From: Chthonomonas sp. UBA2362
GTDB lineage: Bacteria; Armatimonadota; Fimbriimonadia; Fimbriimonadales; Fimbriimonadaceae
DNA: 27,756 nt
NCBI GenBank assembly: GCA_002344135.1
Contig: DDTO01000010.1
Span: 1 to 27,756, forward strand
Reading direction: 5' to 3'
Shown: positions 1 through 7,439 of the stretch, one piece after another
Position numbering within the stretch: the stretch's first letter is position 1
Layout: each line of letters starts with the position of its first letter
The notes under the pieces: generated by a model
The model's input: only the letters and a program-made list of their open reading frames with translations
Databases searched by the model: none
What the model was told of the DNA's origin: nothing
Program-made: the position numbers and the translations under genes

Positions 1-80
1 GGGTTGGGGGGTGGAGGGTCCGGGACACCACGGATAGGGATGCATGGCCTGTAAGAGGTGTTGTCGCTCTCCATCCCCCT

Positions 81-111
81 CCCCTTCCTCTCGCGAGGCG
101 AAAGGAAGGGG
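81..111. repeat. Palindromic REP-like element
   Basis: A 9-bp perfect inverted repeat (CCCCTTCCT at 81-89 and AGGAAGGGG at 103-111) encloses a 13-nt loop that itself contains the palindrome CTCGCGAG at 90-97. It lies in non-coding DNA downstream of the minus-strand oxidoreductase gene. Hairpins of this composition recur between genes in many GC-rich bacteria. The rest of positions 1-205 shows no convincing gene; short open frames there have repeat-like, Pro/Arg/Gly-rich translations. Confidence 0.6.
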
Positions 112-205
112 TTTAGGGTCGCGCCGAAGTCGTTGGAAACTCATCAGCCCGCCGGACTGACATCTCTGGGAGTGCGGGCCTGCCCGCGCTTTGTCTGGCG
201 ACCGC

Positions 206-334
206 TTCTTACTCCCCCTCAGGCACGGGCTTCGCCCGGCCAGTTCCCCTCATTTCATGAGGGGGAGGGTTCTTACTCCCCCTCAGGCACGGGCTTCGCC
301 CGGCCAGGTCCCCCTCATTTCATGAGGGGGAGGG
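206..334. repeat. Tandem 64/65-bp repeat with two hairpins per unit
   Basis: Unit 1 (206-269) and unit 2 (270-334) are near-identical; they differ by about one inserted base near position 309. A third copy starts at 335 and runs into the stop codon of the minus-strand gene at 338. Each unit carries CGGGC-TTC-GCCCG and CCCCTCAT-TTC-ATGAGGGG (one base pair longer in unit 2). The hairpins lie just after the stop codon of the five-gene minus-strand run and could stop transcription or protect the mRNA 3' end, although no T-tract follows them. Confidence 0.8.
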
Positions 335-337
335 TTC

Positions 338-1693
338 TTACTCCTCTTCTTCGCCGAGGCAGCGAACCGAGACCGGGATCAGGGGCGGGCGGACCCGATC
401 GGGGGTCCACCCGAAGAGGGTTTGGGACGCGATCCCGCAGATCCGGCCCTGGCAGGGACCCATCCCGAGGCGGGTGAGGAGTTTGGCTTCCCGGTAACTT
501 CGGGCGTGCTCGACCTGCTCGATGCGGACGTCTTCGCACCGGCAGAGGATGGTCTCCGGCGAAGCCAGGCTGAGAACCTCCGGTCGCAAAGCAAAGGCAT
601 CGGCCATGCGCACAGAGGCTCGGCGCAGGCCTTCTCGGCGTTCGCGCAGTTCTCGTGACGGTGCCTTGCCCGCGGCGGCGCTGCCCGCCATGGAGCCCTC
701 GACCAAGGCGCACTCCACGCCGCCGATGCCGAGCGCCTCGCCGGCGGCGAACACGCCCGGGATGGTGGTTTGCAGGTCGCTATCCGTAACCACCGCATCC
801 CCTTTCGTCTTGCATCCGAGAAGACGGGCCAGTTCGAGGTTGGGGACGAGGCCGTAGCCGCAGGCGAGCCAGTCGCATCGCTCCCGCCAGCGGCGGCGGC
901 CGTCGGTGACGACGACCGACTCGAGACGATCGCGTCCACAGGCTTCGGCGACCCACGTCCCGAATCGGTACGGGCTCGAGCCGAGCGCGAGACGGAGCCT
1001 CGCCGCACCGAGGGCAAGGTTCGGGCTTGCAGAGATGAACCGACCGAGGCGACCGAGCGGCGCCTGCTCGCAGACGCATGCCACCTCCGCACCTTGCTCG
1101 GCAAGGAACGCGCCCACCGCGAGGAGGAGCGGTCCGGATCCCGCTACGACGACGCGCTGTTCCTCGACGCCGGCCCCACCTTTCACCAGAGCCTGCAGGC
1201 CGCCCGCGCCGACGACGCCGGGAAGGGTCCAGCCGGGGAACGGCAGGAACCGCTCACGCGCACCGGTCGCTAGGACGAGCCTTTCGAAACCGATCCGGGT
1301 CGACTGCATGCCGCTCACATCCGTGACCCAAAGCCTGCCTTCCGGGTCGGCGTCGAAGACGGTGCAGCCGCCGAACCACCTCGCTCCGGCCCGCCTCGCG
1401 AGGTCCAGCAAGCCCGCAGCCTCGGGTGAGGGACCGCGCCAGATTTGGCCACCGGGCGCGGCATTCTCGTCTAGGATCACCACCGCAGCGCCGAGGCGGG
1501 CAGCCGTCTCCGCGGCGGCGAGGCCCGCCGGGCCCGCGCCGACCACGACGACCTCGGCCTGTGCTGGTGGCGGCAACCACGGACCGGGTGCGAGGCAGGT
1601 TCGCGATCCTCCTTCGGGGCGGCATTCGAAGCAGACCCCCATCCCGCAAAGCGGTGCGCGCGGTTCTCCGGTCACCGATGCCCGGCTACGCAT
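338..1693 (-). CDS. HcnB-like FAD/[2Fe-2S] oxidoreductase subunit
   Basis: 451 residues. After a short N-terminal Cys cluster (C16, C21, C24, C33; 'CGMGVCFEC' then 'RTC') comes an FAD-binding Rossmann fold with GAGPAG at 52-57. A BFD-type [2Fe-2S] domain lies near the C-terminus (C384, C386, C414, C419; 'CRC' and 'CQGRIC'). This is the architecture of HcnB/LhpB-type subunits of D-amino-acid (for example D-hydroxyproline) and opine dehydrogenases. The N-terminal cluster matches the Cys-bearing half of the HcnA ferredoxin domain (Fer2_4), but the first half of that fold is missing; the frame upstream is the neighbouring gene and does not encode it. The ATG overlaps the upstream stop by 8 nt (ATGCGTAG), so translation is probably coupled. 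It probably passes electrons from the neighbouring flavoprotein to the respiratory chain. The substrate is unknown. Confidence 0.85.
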   Translation of the reverse strand: MRSRASVTGEPRAPLCGMGVCFECRPEGGSRTCLAPGPWLPPPAQAEVVVVGAGPAGLAAAETAARLGAAVVILDENAAPGGQIWRGPSPEAAGLLDLARRAGARWFGGCTVFDADPEGRLWVTDVSGMQSTRIGFERLVLATGARERFLPFPGWTLPGVVGAGGLQALVKGGAGVEEQRVVVAGSGPLLLAVGAFLAEQGAEVACVCEQAPLGRLGRFISASPNLALGAARLRLALGSSPYRFGTWVAEACGRDRLESVVVTDGRRRWRERCDWLACGYGLVPNLELARLLGCKTKGDAVVTDSDLQTTIPGVFAAGEALGIGGVECALVEGSMAGSAAAGKAPSRELRERREGLRRASVRMADAFALRPEVLSLASPETILCRCEDVRIEQVEHARSYREAKLLTRLGMGPCQGRICGIASQTLFGWTPDRVRPPLIPVSVRCLGEEEE

Positions 1694-2756
1694 GGGTCGG
1701 CTCCCGATCGAGGCGGTAGGGACTCGGATCGACGATCGGCTCGCGTCCGAGCACGAGGTCGGCGATCAGGTGTCCGGTCACCGGGGCTAGTGTGATGCCG
1801 AGCCCTTCATGGCCCGCGGCGATCCACGCTCCGGAGGCGTGCCGTCCGATAAAGGGGTGGTGGTCCGCAGTGTCGGGACGGAACCCGGCCCATGCCCGAA
1901 CGATCGGAAAGTCGGCCAGGGCAGGCACCCAGCGGGCGGCCAAGCGGCACATTTCGGCAAGCGTCGCGCGCGAGGTCGCCGAGTCGAAGCCGGCGTAGTC
2001 GCGGGTCGATCCGATCAAGACTTGGCCGGACGCGCGCGGCTGGACGTTGAACGAGATCGAGGCCTCGTCGCTCGCGTGGGCCCGAGAGAGATAGCCGAGT
2101 TCCACCAATTGGTGAAACACGAGTCCCGGGCGGCGGTCGGCGATTGCCAGGTGCCCTCGACGTGGCCGGATCGGCAGGTCGGGAAAGAGGTCCGGAGTCC
2201 GGTCGCCGAGCGCGAAAACGGAAGGGGGTTCGTTCGCCTCGGCACGCCATTCCCGCGCGTCCCCTCGGCGCAACCGAATCCCCGGCGTCTCCAACAAGCG
2301 GGCGGCCGCCTTCGGGGCGTAAATCGACCAGTCGGCCGGGACCCGCAGCGCCCCCGGAAGACCTGGGCGGAGGGCGGGCTCGGCCTCGCGGAGGGCTCGC
2401 TCGTCGAGCAACTCAGCCTGGACTTCGGCATCCGCCAGGCGGTCTCCCATCGCCCGGCAGTGGGCGAACTCTGCCTCGTTCTCGGCGAGCCAGAGGGTGC
2501 CGCAAGGCAGGGCCTCGCACTCGATCCACGAGAGCAGATCGCGCCACAGCGCCAATGATCGCGAAGTGAGCGTGAGGCGCTCGGGAGAGTCTTCGACAAC
2601 GACGAGGTGGCCCATTCCTGCGCCGGTCGCTCCCCCTCCCGGGGCACCCGAGTCGACGACCTCGACCTCGGCCCCGGCCCGGGCAAGGAAGTAGGCGCAA
2701 GCCGCGCCGACGATCCCGGCTCCATAGACCCGGACGTCTACGGAAGTTCGACCCAA
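1686..2756 (-). CDS. DAO-family FAD-dependent amino acid oxidoreductase (HcnC-like)
   Basis: About 356 residues. The N-terminus has the dinucleotide-binding motif GAGIVG followed by a Gly-rich 'GGGATGAGMGHL' stretch. The C-terminus has the DAO signature 'RAWAGFRPDTADHHPFIG' and 'AAGHEGLGITLAP'. These are typical of D-amino-acid dehydrogenase, glycine oxidase and HcnC families. The frame is open further upstream, but that part is Arg-rich shadow of dapF. The chosen TTG at 2756 has GAGG about 10 nt upstream, lies inside the dapF 3' end and starts just before the Rossmann strand. It overlaps the dapF-like gene by 19 bp and the HcnB-like gene by 8 bp. It probably oxidises a D-amino acid to an imino acid together with the HcnB-like subunit. 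Confidence 0.85.
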   Translation of the reverse strand: MGRTSVDVRVYGAGIVGAACAYFLARAGAEVEVVDSGAPGGGATGAGMGHLVVVEDSPERLTLTSRSLALWRDLLSWIECEALPCGTLWLAENEAEFAHCRAMGDRLADAEVQAELLDERALREAEPALRPGLPGALRVPADWSIYAPKAAARLLETPGIRLRRGDAREWRAEANEPPSVFALGDRTPDLFPDLPIRPRRGHLAIADRRPGLVFHQLVELGYLSRAHASDEASISFNVQPRASGQVLIGSTRDYAGFDSATSRATLAEMCRLAARWVPALADFPIVRAWAGFRPDTADHHPFIGRHASGAWIAAGHEGLGITLAPVTGHLIADLVLGREPIVDPSPYRLDREPTHA

Positions 2757-3580
2757 CCTGCGTAGACCTCTTCGGCGTCCGATTCGACGAGGAGGGGGGA
2801 TCGCCAGTCGTCCATCGTGACGACGACGCCTCCTCCGGGGTTGTGAACCACGAGGCGACCTCCGCTCTCGCGTTTGCGCGCCCAGACCGCGGCGGCGGCG
2901 GCGCTCCCGGTGCCGCAGCCCAGGGTCTCGCCGACCCCGCGCTCCCAGATACGGATCGCGATCGAGTCTTCGGCCTTCGGCCACGACCAAACCACGCTCG
3001 TCCGCTCGGGGAAGAGAGGATCGTGCTCGAGCGCGGGGCTCACTTCGGCGAACAGCCGGTCCTCGGGCCTTCCCGTCGCGGAGATCACCGTATGGGTGCT
3101 GCCCGTGGTGAGGGCGGTGAGGACGACCTGCCGATCGCCCACGGGCCAGGTTCGCTCCACAACCTCGCCGGTGCCTGCCCTGAGGGGCACTCGTTCCGGG
3201 TCGAAGCTGGCGGGCTGCAGGCGGGACCGAACTCGCCGCGACCGAGGGCCGTTGCCGCTCAATTCGACGGGAACCGACTGGGCGCCGTGGTGGATGGTGA
3301 ACTCGCTGCTCTGCACGAGGCCATAGAGGCTCGCGTGAACCGCAGCGCAGCGTATTCCGTTGCCGCAGAAGTCTTCGGACCCGTCGGGATTGAACATCCT
3401 CATCGCCAATCGTCCGTCAAGAAACCCCAGCACGAGCAATCCGTCGGCGCCGACAGACATGCGTCGCGAACAGACCTCCCGTGCGACGTCGGCAAGCGAG
3501 CGCGAAGGCGGGACGTCAGCGGAGTGGACCAGCACGAAGTCGTTACCGACGGCTTGAACCTTCCAAAAGGGCAGTCTCAT
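2738..3580 (-). CDS. DapF-family amino acid epimerase, altered substrate site
   Basis: 280 residues, the usual DapF length. The PLP-independent catalytic pair is present: Cys72 in 'FCGNGIRC' and Cys222 in 'GCGTG'. N13 ('GNDFVLV'), 'GADGLL', N64 ('FNPDG') and 'ERGVGET' (E213, R214) also match the family. Two substrate-site motifs do not. The GNPH motif reads GSTH (Ser161 where DapF has Asn), and the 'vNveF' motif after 'FP' reads 'RTSVVW' (Ser195 for Asn). In diaminopimelate epimerase these Asn residues help hold the distal amino acid group. The gene is coupled by ATGA to the upstream stop and is followed at once by two D-amino-acid-oxidoreductase genes, so a catabolic amino acid epimerase is more likely than the lysine/peptidoglycan enzyme. 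True DapF with unusual residues remains possible. Confidence 0.85.
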   Translation of the reverse strand: MRLPFWKVQAVGNDFVLVHSADVPPSRSLADVAREVCSRRMSVGADGLLVLGFLDGRLAMRMFNPDGSEDFCGNGIRCAAVHASLYGLVQSSEFTIHHGAQSVPVELSGNGPRSRRVRSRLQPASFDPERVPLRAGTGEVVERTWPVGDRQVVLTALTTGSTHTVISATGRPEDRLFAEVSPALEHDPLFPERTSVVWSWPKAEDSIAIRIWERGVGETLGCGTGSAAAAAVWARKRESGGRLVVHNPGGGVVVTMDDWRSPLLVESDAEEVYAGWVELP

Positions 3581-5535
3581 CGAAGCGGTTCGAGATAGTA
3601 CCGCGCGGACCGGACGGTCTCACGGAACCAGCGCCCGTCCGGGCAGACGATGGGGAACCACCACGCGGCGGGGCGGTGCCCGGCGTGTTCGAGACCCTTG
3701 GTCGTCACGATCGCTCCGCGGATCAGCGATATCCGCTTCAGTTCGGACTCGAGCTCGATGTTGCGGCGTCGGTCGTGGGCTTCGAGCACTTCGGTGTCGG
3801 CGACGAGCGCGTCCTGGCTCGCCTGGAGTTCTCGCCAGCGGTGTTTGGCGTCGGCGATCGCGTCGATGGCGGCGGCGACCTGCAGGGTGAGCCTCTCGCG
3901 TTCGGCGAAGTCGGCTTGGTCAGGATTCTTCTCGAAGATTCGCTCTCGCCAATGGGTTCCCTTCGCCCGTTCTGCTTCGACGCGCCGGCTCTTGCAGACC
4001 CGAATCTCGTCGAGAACCGCGTCCTTCTGCCGCTTGATCTCTTTGATGTCGTGATCGAGGCGCTCCAGCCGCTCGTGGATTGCCTCGTATTCCTCGGCGA
4101 GACGCTTCCAACTCTGCCCGTAGGATTCAGCGAGAAACCGAATGAAGTCCAGGGGGCGGCGAAGCATAGCGAGACGATCGAGGAGTTCGGCTTGTTCGGC
4201 GACCACCTGACGCCAGCGAGCGGCGAAGCTGGGTGCGCAAAGCTCCTCGACTCCGAACGGGCGCCGGAACGGCTCGGGAAGCTGGAGCCAGGCACAGCAC
4301 ACGGCGAAGGCGTCCCACGGCTCGTAACGGACCCTCAGGATCGGATTCATCGCGGCATCCCAGATCGGGACGAGGAGGCCGTGGAGGCGCCGACTGCGTG
4401 CGACGTACGGGCTCGCTCCCTCGTGGAACACGAACACGAACTCCCGGGCGAGCATCCCGATCAGGGTTACCGCCTTGCCGACGAGGGCGCAGTCGGGACC
4501 GAACTTGCGCTCGATCGCCGCTGCAAGGTCGTGCAGCCCGATGATCGGCTTCTTGAGGCTCACGAACTGGGGTTTCGGCGTCATCACGACGATCGCCTTC
4601 GGCGCGATTCGAATCGTGCCCCGCCCCATCCCCGGAATGACGAGATCGAACGGGATCGCCCAACTCCCGAAGCGGTCCAGGGTGTAGGTCTCGGTGCCCT
4701 GGACGGCCTCGTTGTAGGCCGACACTGCCGCTTCGCGGGTGGCGGGATCGGCAAAGAGGCCGAGCAGTTCGAAGCGGGGTAGGCCTGCCGTCCCGGTGTT
4801 GAACCGCAAGAGTTCGGTCGTCGCGGTCGTTTCGGCGGGGACGGGGCGACCCGCCACGAGGTCGAGCATCTGGGGCAGCAGGCGGCGGTAGTAAGCCGAG
4901 AGGGTCTGCCCTTCGCGGGGGTCGCTGGCGTCGCAGACGATCGTGCGAAGCCGGTCGGCGTTCTCGGCTTGCCCCGGTCCTTCGCAGCCGGCGATGGCAT
5001 CCATGCTCGACGTGAGGGCCCAATCGAAAGTGGCGTTGAGCTCGTCGAAGATCGGCCCGAGCGGAATATCGGCCACGATTCGGGAGTTTTCGGAGAGGGA
5101 GACGAGCCCCCTCCAACCCCAAGCCTCGGTGATCTCGTCCAGGATGCCGGGGCGAGCCCGCACGACTTTCGCCAGGCGAGCCCCCGCCGCCGACAGCGCC
5201 TCGCGGGTGACGACGGTTTCGGAGCCGAAAAGCACGGAGAACTCGCCTGCCGCGCTCCACAGGTCCTTCGTGGTCGTGTCGTTGTGAGGCAGGGCTTTGA
5301 AGCCACGCTTGCCTCGCCCGAGTGCCAGCTTGCCGAAGTAGTCGGTATCGTGGACTCCGGCGACGAACCGGCGCCCCCGCGCCGCGGCGGCCAAGGCGAC
5401 GCCGGCCTTCATCGGCTCGTCCCAGAAGACGGTCTGGCCGAGGGCCAGCAGGGGCGCGCCGGGCGCAAGCCTGTCGAGTTCGTCGAGCGCCTCGTTTTGG
5501 GTCGGACAGCAGGCGTCCATGTCGGCTAACGGCAT
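3577..5535 (-). CDS. Unknown protein with C-terminal coiled coil
   Basis: 652 residues; no family recognised. The N-terminal part is globular, with a Cys pair near the start ('DACCP') and stretches such as 'HDTDYFGK' and 'HNDTTTKDLW' that look like conserved loops. Residues about 479-608 are rich in Glu, Arg, Lys and Ala with heptad-like spacing, consistent with a long coiled-coil hairpin. A Trp/Cys-containing tail follows ('AAWWFPIVCPDGRWF'). No signal peptide or membrane segment is seen, so it is probably cytoplasmic. The ATG at 5535 has AAGAGG 7 nt upstream and lies 1 bp after the esterase stop; the stop overlaps the dapF-like start (ATGA). Its place in the operon suggests a job linked to the amino acid oxidation genes, but nothing in the sequence shows one. 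Confidence 0.8.
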   Translation of the reverse strand: MPLADMDACCPTQNEALDELDRLAPGAPLLALGQTVFWDEPMKAGVALAAAARGRRFVAGVHDTDYFGKLALGRGKRGFKALPHNDTTTKDLWSAAGEFSVLFGSETVVTREALSAAGARLAKVVRARPGILDEITEAWGWRGLVSLSENSRIVADIPLGPIFDELNATFDWALTSSMDAIAGCEGPGQAENADRLRTIVCDASDPREGQTLSAYYRRLLPQMLDLVAGRPVPAETTATTELLRFNTGTAGLPRFELLGLFADPATREAAVSAYNEAVQGTETYTLDRFGSWAIPFDLVIPGMGRGTIRIAPKAIVVMTPKPQFVSLKKPIIGLHDLAAAIERKFGPDCALVGKAVTLIGMLAREFVFVFHEGASPYVARSRRLHGLLVPIWDAAMNPILRVRYEPWDAFAVCCAWLQLPEPFRRPFGVEELCAPSFAARWRQVVAEQAELLDRLAMLRRPLDFIRFLAESYGQSWKRLAEEYEAIHERLERLDHDIKEIKRQKDAVLDEIRVCKSRRVEAERAKGTHWRERIFEKNPDQADFAERERLTLQVAAAIDAIADAKHRWRELQASQDALVADTEVLEAHDRRRNIELESELKRISLIRGAIVTTKGLEHAGHRPAAWWFPIVCPDGRWFRETVRSARYYLEPLR

Positions 5536-5536
5536 T

Positions 5537-7033
5537 CTACGGCCTCTTCGACGGAATCCTCCCTCCGTGAGCCTCGCGGCTCGCGCGGAAACTGTCGGCC
5601 ATCTCCTTGTCGATCCGCTCGCGAAGGCTGCGCGTCATGAAGGAGCCGTGGTCGCCGGAGAAGAGTTCGACCTTGGCGTCGCTGCCGAGGTCGGCGAGAT
5701 CCTTCTTGAGCAGCTTCGCCGCGCCTTCGAGATAGAACGTATCCATATCGCCAGCATAGACGTGGACCTTGCTCGCGAGCCGGGGAGCGAGTTCTTTCCA
5801 GCGCGTTCTGACGATGAGGCCGATGTCGTAGCGCTTCCAGGCCTCGGCGACCTTCGGATCGATCGCGCCGGTGTCGCGGTCCCAAAGCTTGGCGGGCTCG
5901 CCCTTGGCATCCTTGGGGCTGAAGACGGCTTCGAAGGAACCCAACTGCTCGCCGCGGATCGGCCGCTCCATGTCGCTGAAGCGCTTGTAGAAGATGGTGG
6001 ACCGGTCTCCGGTCCGGGCAAGCGGTCGAGGCTGCCCCTTCTCGTCGGTGAACATGTTGGCGCCGGGCTTATAGATGTCGATTTGCTGAAAGTCGCGGAA
6101 GTCGACGGGATCGGGAGCGGTCGACCAGCAGCCTCCGAACACTTCGGGATAGGTCACCTGCAGCCAAAGGCTCGACCACCCGCCGCTGGAGTGGCCGCCG
6201 ACGAATCGGGCCCAGGGCTCCCCTATGATGCGGTAGGCCTTTTCGATATGGGGGATGAGTTCGGTGGTCAGCGCCTTGCCCCACGGGCCGTTATTGTCGC
6301 TGTCCGCGAACACGCTGTGGCCGGTCGGGCAGCTGGGGTCGAGCATGACGTACACAAAAGGCTCGCCGTCTCGCAGGGTTCCCCTCGCGGTTGTGCTTCC
6401 GCTAAAGGCGCGATGGCTGCCACCGAAGCCGGGAACGTCGTAGTAGATCGGAAACTTCTTCTGGGGCTCCGTGTCGTAGGCTTCGGGCAGGACGACCGCG
6501 GCGTTGAGGAAGGTCGGTCGCTTGTAGAAGGCCGAGAGGAGTTTCGATTCGAGCCTGACTCCCTTCACGCGCGCGGTGTCTCGGAACTCGGGCTCGGCGA
6601 CGACTTGATCGCAGACGAGATCGACCGTCAAGGCTTCCTTCAGGTCGAGCGCCAGCTTCCGCGGCGCAGAGTAGAGGTTGCCGGGACTCCCGCCGATCGT
6701 GCGCCCACCCAGGTTTCGATCGATCACGGCTTGAATGTAGTATTCGCCCGCCTCCAAATCGTTCAGCCGTCCGGGAAAGCCGACCGTGTTCGCGTCGTCG
6801 AGCACGATGGGCTCGCCGGGAGACGCGCCCTCGACCACCCGCGAATAGATTGGTTCCGGATTGAACCAGTTCGGTCCGTTTCGAGGGTTCGACGATCGCT
6901 TCGACAAGTAGACCACGACCCGCCCGGAGAAAGGTCCGTCGAGTGCCTCCTTGGGGTAGGTCACGGAGAACCTGAGATCGGCAGAGGCGAAGGCCGAAGC
7001 TAGGGCCAGAACGGCGGCGAGAACAAGGCGCAT
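5537..7033 (-). CDS. Secreted esterase (putative esterase, PF00756-like)
   Basis: 498 residues from ATG 7033, which begins a clear signal peptide (MRLVLAAVLALASAFASA) probably cleaved after about residue 18. A β-rich N-terminal domain of about 190 residues precedes an α/β-hydrolase domain. That domain has 'YYDVPGFGGSHRAF', an oxyanion-type region, and the nucleophile elbow GHSSG with Ser282, followed by 'VTYPEVFGGCWSTAPDPVDF'. A His in 'GDHGSF' near the C-terminus is a candidate triad member. The family includes feruloyl and enterochelin esterases and mycolyltransferases; the substrate cannot be read from sequence. It is the first gene of the minus-strand run and diverges from the darA-like gene. 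There is no good Shine-Dalgarno; TATCCT lies 7 nt before the ATG. Confidence 0.85.
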   Translation of the reverse strand: MRLVLAAVLALASAFASADLRFSVTYPKEALDGPFSGRVVVYLSKRSSNPRNGPNWFNPEPIYSRVVEGASPGEPIVLDDANTVGFPGRLNDLEAGEYYIQAVIDRNLGGRTIGGSPGNLYSAPRKLALDLKEALTVDLVCDQVVAEPEFRDTARVKGVRLESKLLSAFYKRPTFLNAAVVLPEAYDTEPQKKFPIYYDVPGFGGSHRAFSGSTTARGTLRDGEPFVYVMLDPSCPTGHSVFADSDNNGPWGKALTTELIPHIEKAYRIIGEPWARFVGGHSSGGWSSLWLQVTYPEVFGGCWSTAPDPVDFRDFQQIDIYKPGANMFTDEKGQPRPLARTGDRSTIFYKRFSDMERPIRGEQLGSFEAVFSPKDAKGEPAKLWDRDTGAIDPKVAEAWKRYDIGLIVRTRWKELAPRLASKVHVYAGDMDTFYLEGAAKLLKKDLADLGSDAKVELFSGDHGSFMTRSLRERIDKEMADSFRASREAHGGRIPSKRP

Positions 7034-7040
7034 CACCCAT

Positions 7041-7046
7041 AGGATA
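7041..7046 (-). promoter_or_regulatory. Candidate -10 box for the esterase operon
   Basis: TATCCT on the minus strand ends 7 nt before the ATG at 7033. It is a 4/6 match to TATAAT. With a usual 6-8 nt from -10 to start site, the mRNA would begin at or next to the start codon. No clear -35 is visible. Confidence 0.3.
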
Positions 7047-7089
7047 CGCGCAATCCCCTCCTCTGCGATTCGTGCAGTCGCTTCGGCGT

Positions 7090-7095
7090 CATAAT
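7090..7095 (+). promoter_or_regulatory. Candidate -10 box for the darA-ligA-mscL run
   Basis: CATAAT (5/6 match to TATAAT) ends 7 nt before the TTG start codon at 7103. The gene has no Shine-Dalgarno, so this fits a leaderless or nearly leaderless transcript. No good -35 is seen at 16-18 bp. Confidence 0.4.
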
Positions 7096-7102
7096 CGGTG
7101 TA

Positions 7103-7432
7103 TTGAAGCTGTGCGTCTGCATCGTGCACAACCGCGATAGGAACAAGATCACCGACGAGCTGGTCCGAGCCGGGTTCAAGTTCACGGTGATCGGCTCGAC
7201 GGGAGGGTTCCTACGCGAAGGCAATACGACCTTCCTCATCGGAATCGACGACGAGGACCGCCCGAGCCTGCTTCGGCTGATCGGGCAGAACTGCAAGACT
7301 CGTGAGCAGTTGGTGAACGTCACCCCCTTCGACGCTGCTCCCGCCGCTGCATTCATCGCCACGCCGCTCAAGGTCCCGGTTGGTGGCGCGGTCGTGTTCA
7401 TTCTGCCTGTCGACCAGTTCGAGCGATACTAG
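7103..7432 (+). CDS. darA: Cyclic-di-AMP receptor, DarA/PII-like
   Basis: 109 residues, the normal length for the DarA/PstA (YaaQ, DUF970) family of PII-like trimers that bind cyclic-di-AMP. The start 'MKLCVCIVHNRDRNKI' and the signature 'STGGFLREGNTTFLIGIDDE' match the family closely. The TTG at 7103 is chosen because the conserved MKL start falls exactly there and no other start codon fits. It sits 7 bp before ligA and is probably cotranscribed with it. The partner of this receptor is not known in most bacteria. No cyclic-di-AMP cyclase or phosphodiesterase gene is in the window. Confidence 0.9.
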   Translation: MKLCVCIVHNRDRNKITDELVRAGFKFTVIGSTGGFLREGNTTFLIGIDDEDRPSLLRLIGQNCKTREQLVNVTPFDAAPAAAFIATPLKVPVGGAVVFILPVDQFERY

Positions 7433-7439
7433 AGGGGCC

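Noticed and set aside
206..334. Possible CRISPR array
   Set aside because: Only two full units with no variable spacers between them and no cas genes; it is a tandem repeat of hairpins.
338..2756. Hydrogen cyanide synthase hcnBC
   Set aside because: The architecture matches HcnB/HcnC, but the same families serve D-hydroxyproline and opine dehydrogenases, there is no full hcnA, and the neighbour is an epimerase.
3577..5535. BshC-like bacillithiol synthesis protein, because of the coiled coil and a loop with 'FW' and 'HDTDYF'
   Set aside because: The resemblance is too weak and short, the length and order differ, and no other bacillithiol gene is present.
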